Source: Synchiropus splendidus (lineage: Eukaryota > Chordata > Actinopteri > Syngnathiformes > Callionymidae). From it: a stretch of 64,000 nucleotides of DNA. Positions 1 to 11,538 of this stretch are shown here, one piece after another; the first letter of the stretch is position 1; every line of letters begins with the position of its first letter. The DNA is taken from positions 20,642,501 to 20,706,500 of the forward strand of contig NC_071336.1 of assembly GCF_027744825.2 (NCBI RefSeq). Reading direction: 5' to 3'. The notes below the pieces were generated by a model that was not told where the DNA came from, did not search any database, and saw only the letters and a program-made list of their open reading frames with translations. A program made the position numbers and the translations under genes.

Positions 1-1463
1 TTATCTGATTTCAGGGCAGTATGGGAGGAAGCATAAGATGCCAGTGCACTTGATCTGTTCCGGAAACATGCGGCGAGTCCATGTGGCAGAGAAACACTGC
101 TGACTTTTGTTTACATCTCCGCAGATGCCGTGAGGAACAAGGCTTGATCTATTAAAACCACATTGCCAATACATGGAATCATGCAGGATATTTTCAATAC
201 CCACTTTGTTTGCTTTTTACCCCATAGTCTTCTTCTTTTTTTTCCAAATCATCCCCATGTCTAGCCGAACATAAATCACTGGAACTACTTTTCTGTTGAA
301 AACCTTAACTGCGCACTACTATTTAAGGGCATTTAGTGGTTTGTGGCAACTGACTCTAAATTGCAAAAACATTTGCACTGCAATCCTCCCTCGCCTTGGA
401 AACTAGTTTCTAGATCAGGGTTTTATTGTGTTTGTTGATGACTGCCGTCTTTTATGTGTTTTGCTCCATTGCCTCACTCCCGGCCCATTTTGGCGGATAA
501 GACAAGAAAAGGGAAAAGAAGAAGAAGAAGAAGAAGAAGAAGGGGGGAAAAAGCATTCCACTTGTTAAATCGCTGATCTCACCAACAATCGATTGAGAAG
601 CGTTTGTCACTGTTACGGCAGATTGAATGGCCCAAAAAAGAACATGGAGGCAGTAAAAGCTGGAGGAGTTTAATCTGAAGTTGTGAATGACAATATTGAT
701 TTGCTTTTCGTTCTTTTGACAGAGAAGGACTCTGAGGTACTTGAGGACTGTAACAGGCAGTTTTCTGGCCATTTGCTCTTTTCTTCAGCGTTTTCTGGAA
801 CTAGTGAAATATAAGAAGACATCTGATTATACCTTCCATGCACATTAGCAATGGATAATTGTGATCTTATATCTCTGTGTTGATGCAGATCTGATGGATT
901 ACTGCTACTCTCAAATCTTTACAGTACAATGTGGAGAAATATAATACATGCTAGTGCTCATCAGTGACTTAAGAGTCAGGCAAAGGAATGGTAAGCCATT
1001 TTCTTAGGAACATGCAAATACAAATATGAAATATAATAAAAATATGAAAGAGGCCTTTGCCACGTGTACACACTGATGAAACTCTGAATATTCTCTCTCA
1101 TATATCATACCTCTAGGAGCATCAATGCTGAAACCTCAAACAAACCAAAACAGTGATAGGTTGTGTTAAAGACTAGTTGTGTGACACTTGGCTATGAATC
1201 GGTCATTTGGCTACAATACACATCGTGACGCACATTTTCCATTCCGATCTTTTTCCCTGTAGCTTTCAAAAATGATATAGTATATATAACTTGCCTGTCA
1301 TGGACCTGTAATGCTATGAAGACAACCAAAGACCACACATACAGCTAATCTAATGAAATATGTATTAAGACGAGTGTGCAAAGAACTGTTTTTGTGGCCC
1401 AACGATGAGTTTGAGCTGAGTCAGGTTTAATTGTGAATCGACAAAGACATGAGAGCTCCAGAC
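1..1463. other. Non-genic stretch
   Basis: No supported exon or mobile element apart from the GAA tract at 516-541. The open frames here (up to 106 codons, on the minus strand across the GAA/TTC tract) are driven by low-complexity sequence. The base composition is AT-rich and looks single-copy. Confidence 0.5.
516..541. repeat. (GAA)n trinucleotide tract
   Basis: About 26 bp of uninterrupted GAA units follow an A/G-rich lead-in and are followed by a G run. This is a short purine-only microsatellite of ordinary size. Confidence 0.9.
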
Positions 1464-1950
1464 CAGCTCTGTGGTCACCAGCTACATGCTCCGTCAACAC
1501 CGCCAACAGGGTAAGTTGCATGGATTTCAATTTGAAGTTCTTAAGTATCCGCACAAGTTCTGTGTCAGATAGTTATAGATATCCGTGTCCACACAGCTCC
1601 GGCGTTTTAAGTCACTGTATCCAATGCTTTTTAAAACCTGGTCCTAGTGTGAATAAATGACATTTTGAGCTACTCTTTCAAGATGATGAAATACTGGTTA
1701 CCTAATGTAACTGTAGTTCTATGAATATGTTCGTAGGGTGTAGCTCTTATGACATAGAACAGCAAATGTTCCTTGAACATGGACACGTGTCAGACATGTG
1801 AGAGGCACGCATTCGACAGAGAAGCCAGTTCCAAAGACAAGTTCAATATTTCAAGCAACTGTTTATTTTATCAATCCATAATCAAACAAGAACTGCAATT
1901 GAAATTCAACATGGTGTTGATAGAGCATGAAGCAGGTGACCACAGAGCTG
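1464..1950. repeat. Inverted-repeat pair, possible non-autonomous DNA element
   Basis: The segment 1464-1500, reverse-complemented, aligns to 1914-1950 at 33 of 37 positions; both include the string GGTGACCACAGAGCTG. Similarity continues more weakly inward of the left arm and outward of the right arm, around AATTGAAAT. The roughly 410 bp between the arms contains the string TTACCTAATGTAACTGTAG (about 1699-1717), which resembles the edge of a dispersed fish repeat. No target-site duplication was found, so it could be a foldback element or two nearby copies of one repeat in opposite orientation. Confidence 0.5.
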
Positions 1951-4434
1951 CTAAAAACGCTAGAAACATGAGAAGCACGTGTCTCCAGTCGCTCGTTCAT
2001 GTTTCTGGCGTTTGCAGTTGAGTGTTGACTGATAAAGACGCGTGTCTTAGTTCAAATGATTTGCAATGCTCCGCTGTTAATATTAGCGTCTTTTTAATTT
2101 GTTGTTAGAACATTACAGCGCCACCACAGTCCTGCGATATATGCAACATTGTTTTTAATGGATTCGCATGGATGGCAGAAACGGCTTTCTATTAATGGAG
2201 CACCTTCTTGAAAACAGCACGTTAGGAAAATGTGCATTTCCTGTCAACATAGCCAGCGGTACGTCCACGTTCACAAATGTATCGGACATGGTGACGGATA
2301 ATGTCAGGTCCATGTGGATGAAGGGCTCATCCGACACAGAACCTCTGCGGATACTCCACCTAAAAAAAGTTGAATTATTGGTGTTGACCTTTGTTGTGTT
2401 TATAATTCATCACATGTCACAACACATTATAATATATATGTTTACACTCAGTGACAAAATAATTCTGATCCAGGAAGTGAAGCAACAACTAAAGATGCAT
2501 AACCCAGTTTTCCACCATAAGATGACTAACAGGTCACAAGTTGTAACAAAATTCAGACAAACTCCGCTGTAGTCGGTCATTGCACCTGACATTACATGTA
2601 CCTCCCCTTTCTTCTGAAGATTATGTCATAGCGGGGAATTAATTCTTTCACGGGTTTGAGAGCAAAGCCATTGCCTTAATCATTAGTCAACTTCTCAGAG
2701 AACATTAACCTTCTTTCTGTTGCACATTTGAGCGGAGTGTTCAGTGCACCGGAGGGAAGCTCATCTCTCTAAGTGAGAGTAGAGGTATTTGCCTTTAGAG
2801 GGCCTTGTGGACACATTAAACCCTATTTGCATGCCCATAACGCCGATAGAGGAGCTCATCTCTGCACTTAAACTCACTGGAGCTGTAGGTTTAAATATTG
2901 CAGCAAAGTGGTGAAGTGAGTTCCTCCTTGCTCTTTTACAGTACAAGTAATGAGTCTTTTTAATGGCTTGTTTTGGATGATTTAAACCGCTACACTGACT
3001 GCGTGAATGAGGTTTTTCTTTGTGATTCTTCTACTGTAAAGAGACTATTGTTTTCTTTCAGGGCTCAAAGGAGAAAAAAACCAATCTGTGATATGCATAC
3101 TTCGGCTTGTATAGACAATTATACGAAACTACAGGCTTTTTTGATCATTGCTCAAACCCCTCCCTGTCACTTTTTAAGAAAAATGTTACTTTTTTTTTTT
3201 ACCTTTTGTTCCGACCGCCGCAATTAAGGGCCACGGCTCTGAATAACAAAGCCGGAGCCCCTCCTTGCTAGCTAGCCTAAGGTTGTGTTTATACTCCAGC
3301 ACATCAAAGGCATTGCTAACTTTTCCAAGCCCCTCCCTCTCAGGTAGTAATCCCAAAGTATAATCTCTTTAAAAACTGTAAAACCCATTAGAGTGACACC
3401 ATCTAAATCCGCACAAAGGGAGAGAGTCAAGAAGTCGAGCCGGTGACAGAGGCCTATCGAGTGGCGTTGTGAGGAGGGCGAAGGTGGAGGATGGTGTGCG
3501 TGTTTACTCTGAAGATTTCCTGGTTATGCTTTCAATAATTGGCCAGATGGATGGTGATGGTTCTGAGAGCAAACAAGGTGGTTTAAACTGCATAATGTGT
3601 GTTTAAAGAAGGAAACACAATTAAGTTTGGTGGGGGGGGGGTTAAACAAATACTCACTTTTGTCACTTACAGACAAAAAATGTTTGATCTCACTGCCATA
3701 TATTCATCCTGCATCATCGCGATAAAGTCCACCATTCTGAATCAGATTCACATGAAAAAAAGTGTGAGCCTAGCGAGACTAAATAGGACCACATCTCACA
3801 AAATCCCACTCTCCCAGCTCTCAAGCTTAAGGAATAGAGATCCCTCACTCATGCATCTTGTGCACATGAGTTTCAGAAGCTGGGTAGCATTTTGATTTCG
3901 AGACACTATTTGGTGGAGAAGGAAATCATTTTCTTCATCAAAAATACCACAACAGTACATCAACAATTCAGATAAAATATTTGCCAATGATTGTGAGGAA
4001 GTATGATGTCATGTTCTAGTTTACCATACGCAATTTTAATATGAAGTAAATCCAGTAGCTGCAGTAGGAGGGTTGTAGGTGATGACTCATGAGATGTCCA
4101 ACTAAAAAGACCAAGATCAATTGGTCATACACGGTGTTTAATGTGTTTATATTGTTTTTTTTCTTTTTGTTCTTTTAGAAATCCTCAGTTTAAAACTTGT
4201 TTTAATTTGAGCAATGACATCAAAGCAACAACACATTGTATTCTGGGTTGGTGATGTTTTCTTATTCAAAGATGGGAAGCTTGTTCAGGGGGGGGGAAAA
4301 CTACTTCCAAAGTACCTACAGTTGTGTCACTTCCATTCGGATTTGTTTGAAACTTTGTTAGATAAGACACTAAACAGACAATACTCACGCACAAAGAGAA
4401 GTGACGCCACCAAAAAGTGAATTAAATCAGCTTT
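1951..4434. other. Non-genic stretch
   Basis: I see no supported gene. A 134-codon open frame starts at 2168, but it lacks domain features and good flanking splice signals. Short G or C homopolymers occur near 3631 and 4289. Strong pyrimidine-tract acceptor look-alikes occur near 3060 and 4178 but do not lead into a convincing exon. Confidence 0.45.
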
Positions 4435-4530
4435 ATAAGGACCTTTAATGAATGAATATTCATTTTACCGCATGCAATAGCAAATCATGCTGCCATTTTT
4501 ATCTTTGGCTTTATAGTCAGCTAATTGGCT
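4435..4530. promoter_or_regulatory. Possible conserved regulatory block upstream of an exon-like region
   Basis: Closely spaced transcription-factor-like words include GAATATTC, ATGCAA, CTTTATAG and CTAATTGG. CCAAT-like strings follow at about 4573 and 4614. The sequence is free of recognisable repeats and lies 300-400 bp upstream of an open frame with a good Kozak context at 4846. Regulatory function is inferred from motif density only. Confidence 0.2.
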
Positions 4531-4835
4531 GCAGCAGAGTGCGGGCTTTTAATAGAAGCTTCCAAATGACAGGCCAATACGGCGCTCCGCTTCCACACAT
4601 TCACACACACCAACCAATCATCCCCTCCACATGCAGCGAGCAACTTTCTAAAAAAGCCATAAATCCTGTGGTGAAGAAATATTCCATTTCTACGGCCCCT
4701 CGCTGCGCACCTTCCCTTGGCTTCACTTCTGGCACGCCACATTACAATCAATCCCATAAGCTAAACTAGGGTGTAAGGAGCTCTGTGAAGGTCAGACAGC
4801 CCACTTTGACTGCCATCTAAGCGTGAAGCACTTAC

Positions 4836-4960
4836 CCACCGCACCATGTCCAAGCCGGCTGCCAAGCGAGACCTTAATACTCTCCTTTCCAGCACCGTAG
4901 CTCTCTCTACGCTGCTCTGGACCGATGTGGAGAATTTGGAAAGTAATCCCCTGCACATTT
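4836..4960 (-). CDS. Candidate minus-strand exon, 125 nt, unknown product
   Basis: Read on the minus strand, the block is preceded by the acceptor-like string CAAAACCTTTTCAG and ends in GGTGG followed by GTAAGTGC, a very good donor. An ATG lies two bases after the acceptor. From it, 41 codons run to the donor with no leftover base, so it could be a first coding exon spliced in phase 0. The product would be basic and leucine/arginine-rich in its second half (ERRVLRSRLAAGLD). A second frame is also open across the exon. The family is not recognised. The opposite strand carries an equally attractive small frame, so strand is uncertain. It could be a non-coding RNA exon or chance. Confidence 0.28.
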
Positions 4961-4998
4961 CTGAAAAGGTTTTGCATTTTCCCCATCAATATATTTAA
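4846..4998 (+). CDS. Candidate small open frame with strong start context, 50 codons
   Basis: The ATG at 4846 sits in CACCATGTCC, close to an ideal vertebrate Kozak context. The frame runs 50 codons to TAA. The first part (MSKPAAKRDLNTLLSS) is followed by a serine/threonine/leucine-rich stretch and an acidic patch (WTDVENLES). Codon third positions are richer in G/C than the flanks. CCAAT-like boxes lie upstream. It could be the first coding exon of a spliced gene, although the GT after GAAAAG near 4969 is a poor donor, or a micropeptide. It overlaps the minus-strand candidate almost completely. No family is recognised. Confidence 0.22.
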   Translation: MSKPAAKRDLNTLLSSTVALSTLLWTDVENLESNPLHISEKVLHFPHQYI

Positions 4999-5925
4999 CC
5001 TTTTCAATTTGAACCAATTAATTGATTTGACTTTAATTCTCTCCAGAATGGCAGTTGGTTGTGCTCCCCAATTTTTTTTTGAAGGGTTAGCTGCTGCTCA
5101 AGGCAGGGTGACCCACCCCACTTACTATTGTTGGAAATATTATAGCCCTTGGATGAAGAGATGATTTGCAGGGGGTGTTGGATTATAAATGAATAGATTC
5201 AAATGCGTGTTTAAACTTTTACTCAGAGTTTGAAGTGGCAATACAAGTACTGCAATGATAGTGACGCAATTATTGTCAGGCCAAGAATCTGAGAATATAT
5301 AGAAAAAAAACAAAATAAATAATATATATGCAGGAAATTTTTGACTGAAAATATTTTTTTCTTATCTTAAAATAATGTGTTCATATACATAAACTATCAA
5401 ATATTTTGACACTAAAATTAGACCTGCCAGTTCGTCCAATGAAGTGTGCCAAATCTGAACACACTAAACATAAAATGTTGGATAACAACTGTCCAGTTAA
5501 CACATAGAAATGAGTCACTTAGAAATGACTATTTATGTACCATCCCACAGCGGCCAGTAGCTGAACTGGAAGTAATCCACAGTGTATGAGAACAGCACTG
5601 TCTTGCTCTTTTCATCTCTGAAGCAAAGTTGAATCAGGTGTGCAGTTCACTTCGATGGGAGACGGTGACATTTTGACCACGGAGGGAGGTCCTCGGTTTA
5701 ATTTCTCTCGAAGAACTTGAAGAAACCCAGGGTTAGTCAAACCCAAGTCCTACTTCTCTGTAGGACTGGCTTCCTCCAAGCACAGCCCAGAACATACACA
5801 ACTAGTCACAGTATCTTGTTGATATAGCCCCCTCGACATCTTAGTAAGGAACAGAAAATGATTGACTGAACGTGATGGAGACCGAGTTTGAGGAAGACCC
5901 ATTTCAATTGTCTCAACGTTTCATA
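4999..5925. other. Non-genic stretch
   Basis: Nothing supported. The interval is AT-rich, especially 5280-5420, with short A and T runs and no repeat family that I recognise. Confidence 0.5.
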
Positions 5926-6310
5926 TGGATACGGACGGAGCCTTCTGTCAGGGCTCTGCATTCATTTCATCTATATTTCTGCATGTTTCCAAAAAGCTTA
6001 CGGATACGGACCGAGAAGTACCACCGGAAACCGTCCACCCGTATTTCCGACCACGGCCAGCAGATGCTTATTTTTTTTATTCAATATCTGGCACCGCAGC
6101 ACGTAGCAGCCCGGCATCGCGTACGTACTGTTACGGCAGCACAGTCTCCCAGCATCTCACTCTCACACAGCCATCGACCACTACAGTAGTACCTATAACC
6201 TTCGCGTCGGCTATTTTGAATGGCATTCCACTTACGTCCAATCCGTCTTGGTTGGTCGGAACTGATCCCGGTCGTAAGTCGGATGTCACTTGTATGTGAC
6301 GGGTACATTT
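5926..6310 (+). repeat. Dispersed repeat A, copy 1, CpG-rich
   Basis: The core 5974-6031 aligns to 41180-41242 in the same orientation. In the first 39 positions 32 agree; a 5-nt gap follows. Both contain AAGCTTACGGA followed by ACGGACC, then AGTACCAC and GGAAAC. This copy is strikingly rich in CpG for 5990-6150, as expected of a relatively young or protected insertion. The 3' part contains CAGTAGTACCT (6184) preceded by TA, vaguely like a pogo-type end. The boundaries are approximate and the family is unnamed here; a non-autonomous DNA transposon is the likeliest class. Confidence 0.5.
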
Positions 6311-7802
6311 GGTAGGTAAAGGGAGCACAAATGGGCCTTTAGTCTGGCACAACTTTACATGCTCACACATCATGACACATACATGTTCAATCACAACTCA
6401 GATCTACATTCTATTAATGCAAGGGAAGTAAAATGAATAACCTGCAGCAGAGAAAGCAGGAAGAAGAAAAAGCACAAATTATCATGTGACCTCTGACATC
6501 ACTGGCATGGCATAAAACTGTGGTCATGGTAATGACCATCACACATGGCAGCTCCTTGTTGCACAGGAGCGATGTGGTCGACATGTTTCGACCCTAAGTC
6601 TTTCTCCGAGAACCTCAGCTACGCAGGCGATGAGGTGGGGCGCCATGCTCATCATTAAGCTCTGCAGCAGAGGAGGAAAGACGGCAAGTATTTTATTTAA
6701 TGAGCATAATGACGCAAAGGTGTCTTGTAAATCATCACATGGTTTACAAACTGAATCAGTCGGGGCTTCCTGCCGCAGCCAGGCAGGCCAGCGCGCACCT
6801 CAATTATTAACCAAGCGGAGGACCCCCAGAGGCACAACTTTGATGATGTTATAAACAGGGGAGAGGACAAGGTGCCTTCTCAGCAAAAGATTACAGGACC
6901 TCCCACCTCCCCCCCCTCCCTCCCCGAAATCTCAGACCCCCATGCAATCCCTCCTAATTACCTACCACCAATAGTGAGAGGGGAAGACGGCGGAGGAAGG
7001 GAGGGGTGAGCATCCAAACAAACTCCACACATTCCATTCCTCCATGTTGCTCCCTAATTAAGATTCGGAATGTTGATGTTGATACCTGTAATTACAGGAC
7101 ATGGACAAATCAAGACTTTTACGGAACAAAGGATGGAAGTGTGTGTGAGCTCATACAGCACATTACAGTCTAAAGCACAGGAAACAAAGCGCAAAGATGA
7201 TCAACAAATGTGTTCTTGGAATGTCCTTTTTTATTTTCGAGCCCACTCCACCGCCCTCAACTGTTGTGAAGGATGGCACCGTGACCAGTTTGTATTTCTG
7301 TCCTCAATATTGGTTCCATCTCCAGCTTCCAGCTCAGTGGCACTGTGCTGTTAGTAAACTCGCAGGCAATCAGCAAACTCTCTGGCGAGATAAGGACCAA
7401 GAGAAATTATTTCCCTAGTGAGCAAATGCTCCAAATTAAAAGCCAAATAAGGAAGAAAAAAAAAAGATCTGACAAATTAGTCATCAGTCAGATAAAGTCT
7501 TTTCCATTTCCGGTTTGGGCTAACAAGGATTCATGAATGTGAGTCAGAGCAGCTCTGCAGGATTTTTTCCTCATTAGTGCTTTAATGGAGAAGAAACCAT
7601 CCAGCGCTGCAATGTCTAAGGATTGTTGCATAAAAGAAATTCATTCTTTTGTCCCGTCCCAAAATGCACTTCAACAATTGAAGCCATTGTTACCACACTA
7701 AAATGTAATGGTTTAAATCAAGTGTCTAGTTCAGTTTTCCAAGAATGAGTTGCTTTAATAACATAAGAAAGTGGAATCACATTTATATTGATGAATACTT
7801 TA
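6311..7802. other. Non-genic stretch
   Basis: No supported gene. It contains the C-rich tract at 6902-6925 and several AT-rich homeodomain-like words, such as CCTAATTACC near 6956 and CCTAATTAAG near 7053. Those words could mark a conserved non-coding element. The open frames of 60-94 codons overlap each other in different frames and show no domain features. Confidence 0.45.
6902..6925 (-). other. Potential G-quadruplex / i-motif tract
   Basis: The plus strand has C-runs of 3, 8, 3 and 4 bases separated by ACCT, T and T. The minus strand therefore carries four G-runs with loops of 1, 1 and 4 bases, matching the usual G-quadruplex pattern. Folding in vivo is not shown. Confidence 0.5.
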
Positions 7803-7931
7803 TTCATATCTTTCAAGCAGGACGTTCAAACTCACTTCCCATCATCCAAGGCTAAATTTACCTGTGGCATTCCACAGGGCTCCATCTTAGGCCCCATGTT
7901 ATTTTCCATCTACATACTACCGCTTGGCTAA
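7803..7931 (+). mobile_element. LINE reverse-transcriptase fragment (decayed)
   Basis: Forty-two sense codons read through to a TAA at 7929 and include CGIPQGSILGPMLF, then SIY and LPLG. This is the conserved reverse-transcriptase segment of non-LTR retrotransposons, whose usual form is GVPQGSVLGPLLF with a similar tail. The polymerase would copy element RNA into DNA at the target site. Only this short piece survives: the catalytic F/Y-x-D-D block that should follow is absent, since similarity stops at the in-frame stop. The upstream codons (SFKQDVQT, then SSKAKFT) also fit the family. It is a dead fragment of an L2/Rex/Jockey-type element; the exact clade cannot be set from 42 codons. Confidence 0.8.
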
Positions 7932-10374
7932 AATGTCCTCAGTCTGTGGCAGCTTGGGGTTGGTCGAGGCGGTACCGCGAGGCCATCTGTGTCTGAGAAT
8001 CAAGCGTGCAACCAGAGCTTTCAAAATGCACAGAGCAGGCTTTCATCGGCCTGCCATCACAGTTGAGCAGAAAATTGGGAAAATAGTGTCAAAGACAGGG
8101 AGCTTCCCGACCTCTCATCTTCAGCTCTGTCGATGGGGCATTCAGAAGTCATGGTCATACACACAGCCTGATCACTGTGGAACGCAAAAAAGAAAAAAAA
8201 AAACGAAACCCCGAGGCAGTTTGGTGGCATACGCAAGTCTCTGTCTTTCAGCTCCTCTCTAAAGGGTGCTGTTCAAAATAAGCGTGCCTTTTGGATACAG
8301 CATCAGATCATATGACTGTCACTCTCTTCTATAAATTGCATGTTGCCTCCTTTTCATAATTTTCTCTGGCCGATTCACTCCTTTTTAAACTGCTCGTCTT
8401 CATGTCCAATAACATGTGTAGCCAGATCTTGACTATTCTTTACCCTGAGTGGAGACTTATGAATGAATTATAAGGCTCCTAAACAGTCCAACATGGTTGT
8501 CCAACGTTGTCCCTAACCTTATTATCAGAGAGTGCATCACAGTTATGTTTGACCCCGAGATGTGGATACTCCAATGCAGACACACTCCCATTACAATAAG
8601 TCATCTGTTGAATTCCAAAATGAGCCAGATGACTCACTTGTCCAAGTATGTGCTTTGAGAGGGAAGTGATGTCACTGGAGTCTGCTGGAAGTGTATTTGT
8701 CCAAATCTAATTTGCTCAATGGCGCCCCTCACACCGAATTACCCAAAATACCCCTCATCACGAATGCCACCAAAGATGCAGCCATCATTTGACATGGCTG
8801 CATCTTCAACGCCTCAAAAGGTTTTTCCTTATAGCTATCATCAATACATCAATATGATAAAAATAATCTTCACTACCCTGCCTGCCCTCACACCATTTCA
8901 CATTCCACTTTGTCTTGTTGCATTTGAGCTACCAGAAAAGAGGGGGACAAGTAAATTGCATATATATATATATATATATAATGATATACATCTTCAGGAA
9001 TGCCACTTTTGGAAGTACAATATATTCTGAAAGTAAGATTTTGAACCAGTGCAAGCCAGAACCATGGAAACAATATAAAACAAAACTGAGGTAACAACCC
9101 ATGAGACAAACCAAAACAAGACAGAGGAGGGAGGCCTATTACCAGCGTGAGAGCGCGGTTGATCTGGCACTCATGTCTGGAACTCTGGTGCTTAAGAGCA
9201 GGTGTATTAGCTGATTAGCCCCAGGTGCGTGCCATTAGTGAAGCTCCGCGGAACAAAGAAGACACATGACAGCAAGTACACAACCACAAAGATAAACCAA
9301 ATTGTTGAAATTCTGATCTACAATTTCAGTTGTGTTGCTCCTCATTCTGGAAGCATCTCGCTATCAAATCTTCAGCCACTGAAGTCAAAGAAGCCCCTGG
9401 AACATCAGCTTCATCCCTTCATGTCCAACAGAAGACTGAACACAAGCAGCCCACTGACATCTGAAAAAAATAAAACCCAATTCTCTGGCTGATGTATATT
9501 GATCTGCAACTGTTTTTGTAGATCCATTCCTGGCCACACATTTTAGACAAGGTAGGGCGTGCCGTCCTCTCCCGCCATAATTAGCCTGTCATCCAGGGGA
9601 GAGTTAATATTTCCCAAGTTGAAGAGAAACTTATTGGTTTTGTGGACAAGCAGAAATAGATTACCCGACGAGACCAACGTGCAGAACACGCTCACACACA
9701 CACATGCAAACTGTGGCACACAAATTAAAAACGTGCAAATACACCATCACCCCAGGAGGCCAGGAGTCAGACAGACAGTGACACACAAATCTATCCCTGT
9801 TCCCTACATGGCAGCGCGAGCTGGCCGGCCGCCCGATCAATAGTCATCAGTGACCTCGTCCACTTGTCTGTCACTTACACCAAAACTGCAAGACACAGCA
9901 AACAGGACTTCTGCGCCCTGTTTTCTCCCACTCTCACAATAAGCAACAGCGAAAGGTCTTGAATCCATTAGGATGTCTGCTGACGTGAATCTGTTTTAAA
10001 GATTCTGCGCTGGAAAGAAAGAAGAACGAGGGAAGTCATCGACTTAAACCGTGGGAGAAAATGTTAACTGACAGGGAAACAAACTTTCAGTCTTGAGTCA
10101 AAGATTCTGAATTAAAAGTGTGTTTACAAGTCGAGTAAAAAGCTTTAGAATTATTAAAAAAAGCAAGTGGATATTCTATAAATGCAACATACAGGCGTCT
10201 TTTCATGAAGAGCCGACAGACCGTCTGCGCCGGGAGAGTCAGCTGTGCCGCCGAATCCACAACAACAACAAACAAACGTTTGCTGATAAATGAAACATGT
10301 TCAATCCAAGCATAAATGCTAATGCAAGGCGATGCTGAAAGTGTGAGCTCTGGCTCCGTGTGTCTGAGAGAAAG
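7932..10374. other. Non-genic stretch with one short TA tract
   Basis: No supported gene. The 112-codon frame at 7924-8262 begins inside LINE debris and ends in A-rich sequence. The segment 9170-9250 (a GATTAGCCCCAGGTGCG-type string) may belong to a dispersed repeat, but I could not delimit it. Confidence 0.4.
8960..8981. repeat. (TA)n microsatellite
   Basis: About 22 bp of alternating T and A. It creates the IYIYI stretches seen in translations on both strands. Confidence 0.9.
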
Positions 10375-10480
10375 GTGTTAATTGCTGCTCATTAGCTCCT
10401 GATTGCATTGCTCTTGTTTTGCACTTGCAGGTGATTAAAATTTCAACAGAGCACATTATTTGGCACCGTTAACAGGTGCC
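10375..10480. promoter_or_regulatory. Possible conserved non-coding element
   Basis: Homeodomain-type cores (TTAATTGC, CATTAGC, GATTAAAA), a PBX/HOX-like TGATTGCAT and two E-boxes of the CAGGTG type lie within about 100 bp. No repeat is recognised. This combination is typical of developmental enhancers, but only cross-species conservation could confirm it. Confidence 0.22.
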
Positions 10481-11464
10481 AACACAAACACAGCCACAGT
10501 GAAGCACCACCAATATGTGTGCAAACAACTCATGACACAAAAAATATGTGGAACCGAGCAGTGAAAAAATGTTGGACATTCGAGTCAAGGCCTAAGAAGA
10601 GTGGGCTTCCTCACGACACTGGAGTCGGGAGTTTGTTCTCTAAAGTGTCCCGAGACGTGTGAAAAGGACGTCTGATTTTAAGCATGTGTCTTGAGGGTAG
10701 TTTAGTTTATCCATTTTGCCAAGAGAACAGGAAGTGGACAACAGCAACAACGCTAGGTTAAGCAAGGCAACTTTATCGACCTAAATATCACATTTTTTTT
10801 AACTGTTATTTTTCATTTTTAGGTCATAAGTCATGCTTTCAAATATAAAGCCTCAGAAACGTCAACCCTGCAAATCGGACGGCCCCTGGGCCACATGCAC
10901 CCTGTGTGGAATTATCTGGCCCTAACTGTGAAACTGACCGTGAAGAACTGTTCCAATGTTGTTTTGACATCTTCAAGTGTGCGTGACCTAGACCTGCCTT
11001 TTAATTTGTTGTACTTTTCATTTTTTTAATTGTTTGAACACGTTATTATATATTTACTTACATTGTATTTCCTTTATTTTTATTGTTTCTTGACCTCATG
11101 CCTTACTGTGGGTATTACTGCTATTTTATATCAAATTCCTCAGTGTCAAAGGTGTTTTTGTTGCACATTACAATAAAACTTGTTGAAAATAAAAGAAGAA
11201 ATTGTAGATTAAAAAAAACAAAAAACTTTTTTCTGCTAACTTTACAATGCCATAGCAGAATTACACCATTGTGTATTACTTACTTATACTTGCTTGTAAA
11301 TTTCTCTTTACAGTGATGCTGGTGAAAAGACGGAGAGCAGTAAGCGTGTGATGTGTTCTGTTCCAGAACAGTAGTCGCTGCTGTCCCTGTTGAGTCAGTG
11401 GCGTGTGTCCCATATTGACAGCAGGCCTGGGAAAATCTACATCTGTCAAATGACAGACACTGAG
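10481..11464. other. Non-genic stretch, possible hAT-like scrap
   Basis: The segment 10876-10925 (GGCCCCTGGGCCACATGCACC) resembles the subterminal region of hAT-like fish repeats, but the match is too short to call. The rest is AT-rich with no gene. Confidence 0.35.

Positions 11465-11538
<74 letters not shown>
11465..11538. repeat. (ATCT)n tetranucleotide array (GATA-type)
   Basis: Eighteen and a half perfect ATCT units, which read as GATA on the opposite strand. The uninterrupted run suggests a length-polymorphic microsatellite. The YLSIYLSI open frame across it is an artefact. Confidence 0.95.

Noticed and set aside
2168..2572. 134-codon plus-strand frame
   Set aside because: No recognisable domain, no good start context or splice sites, and AT-rich content in its second half.
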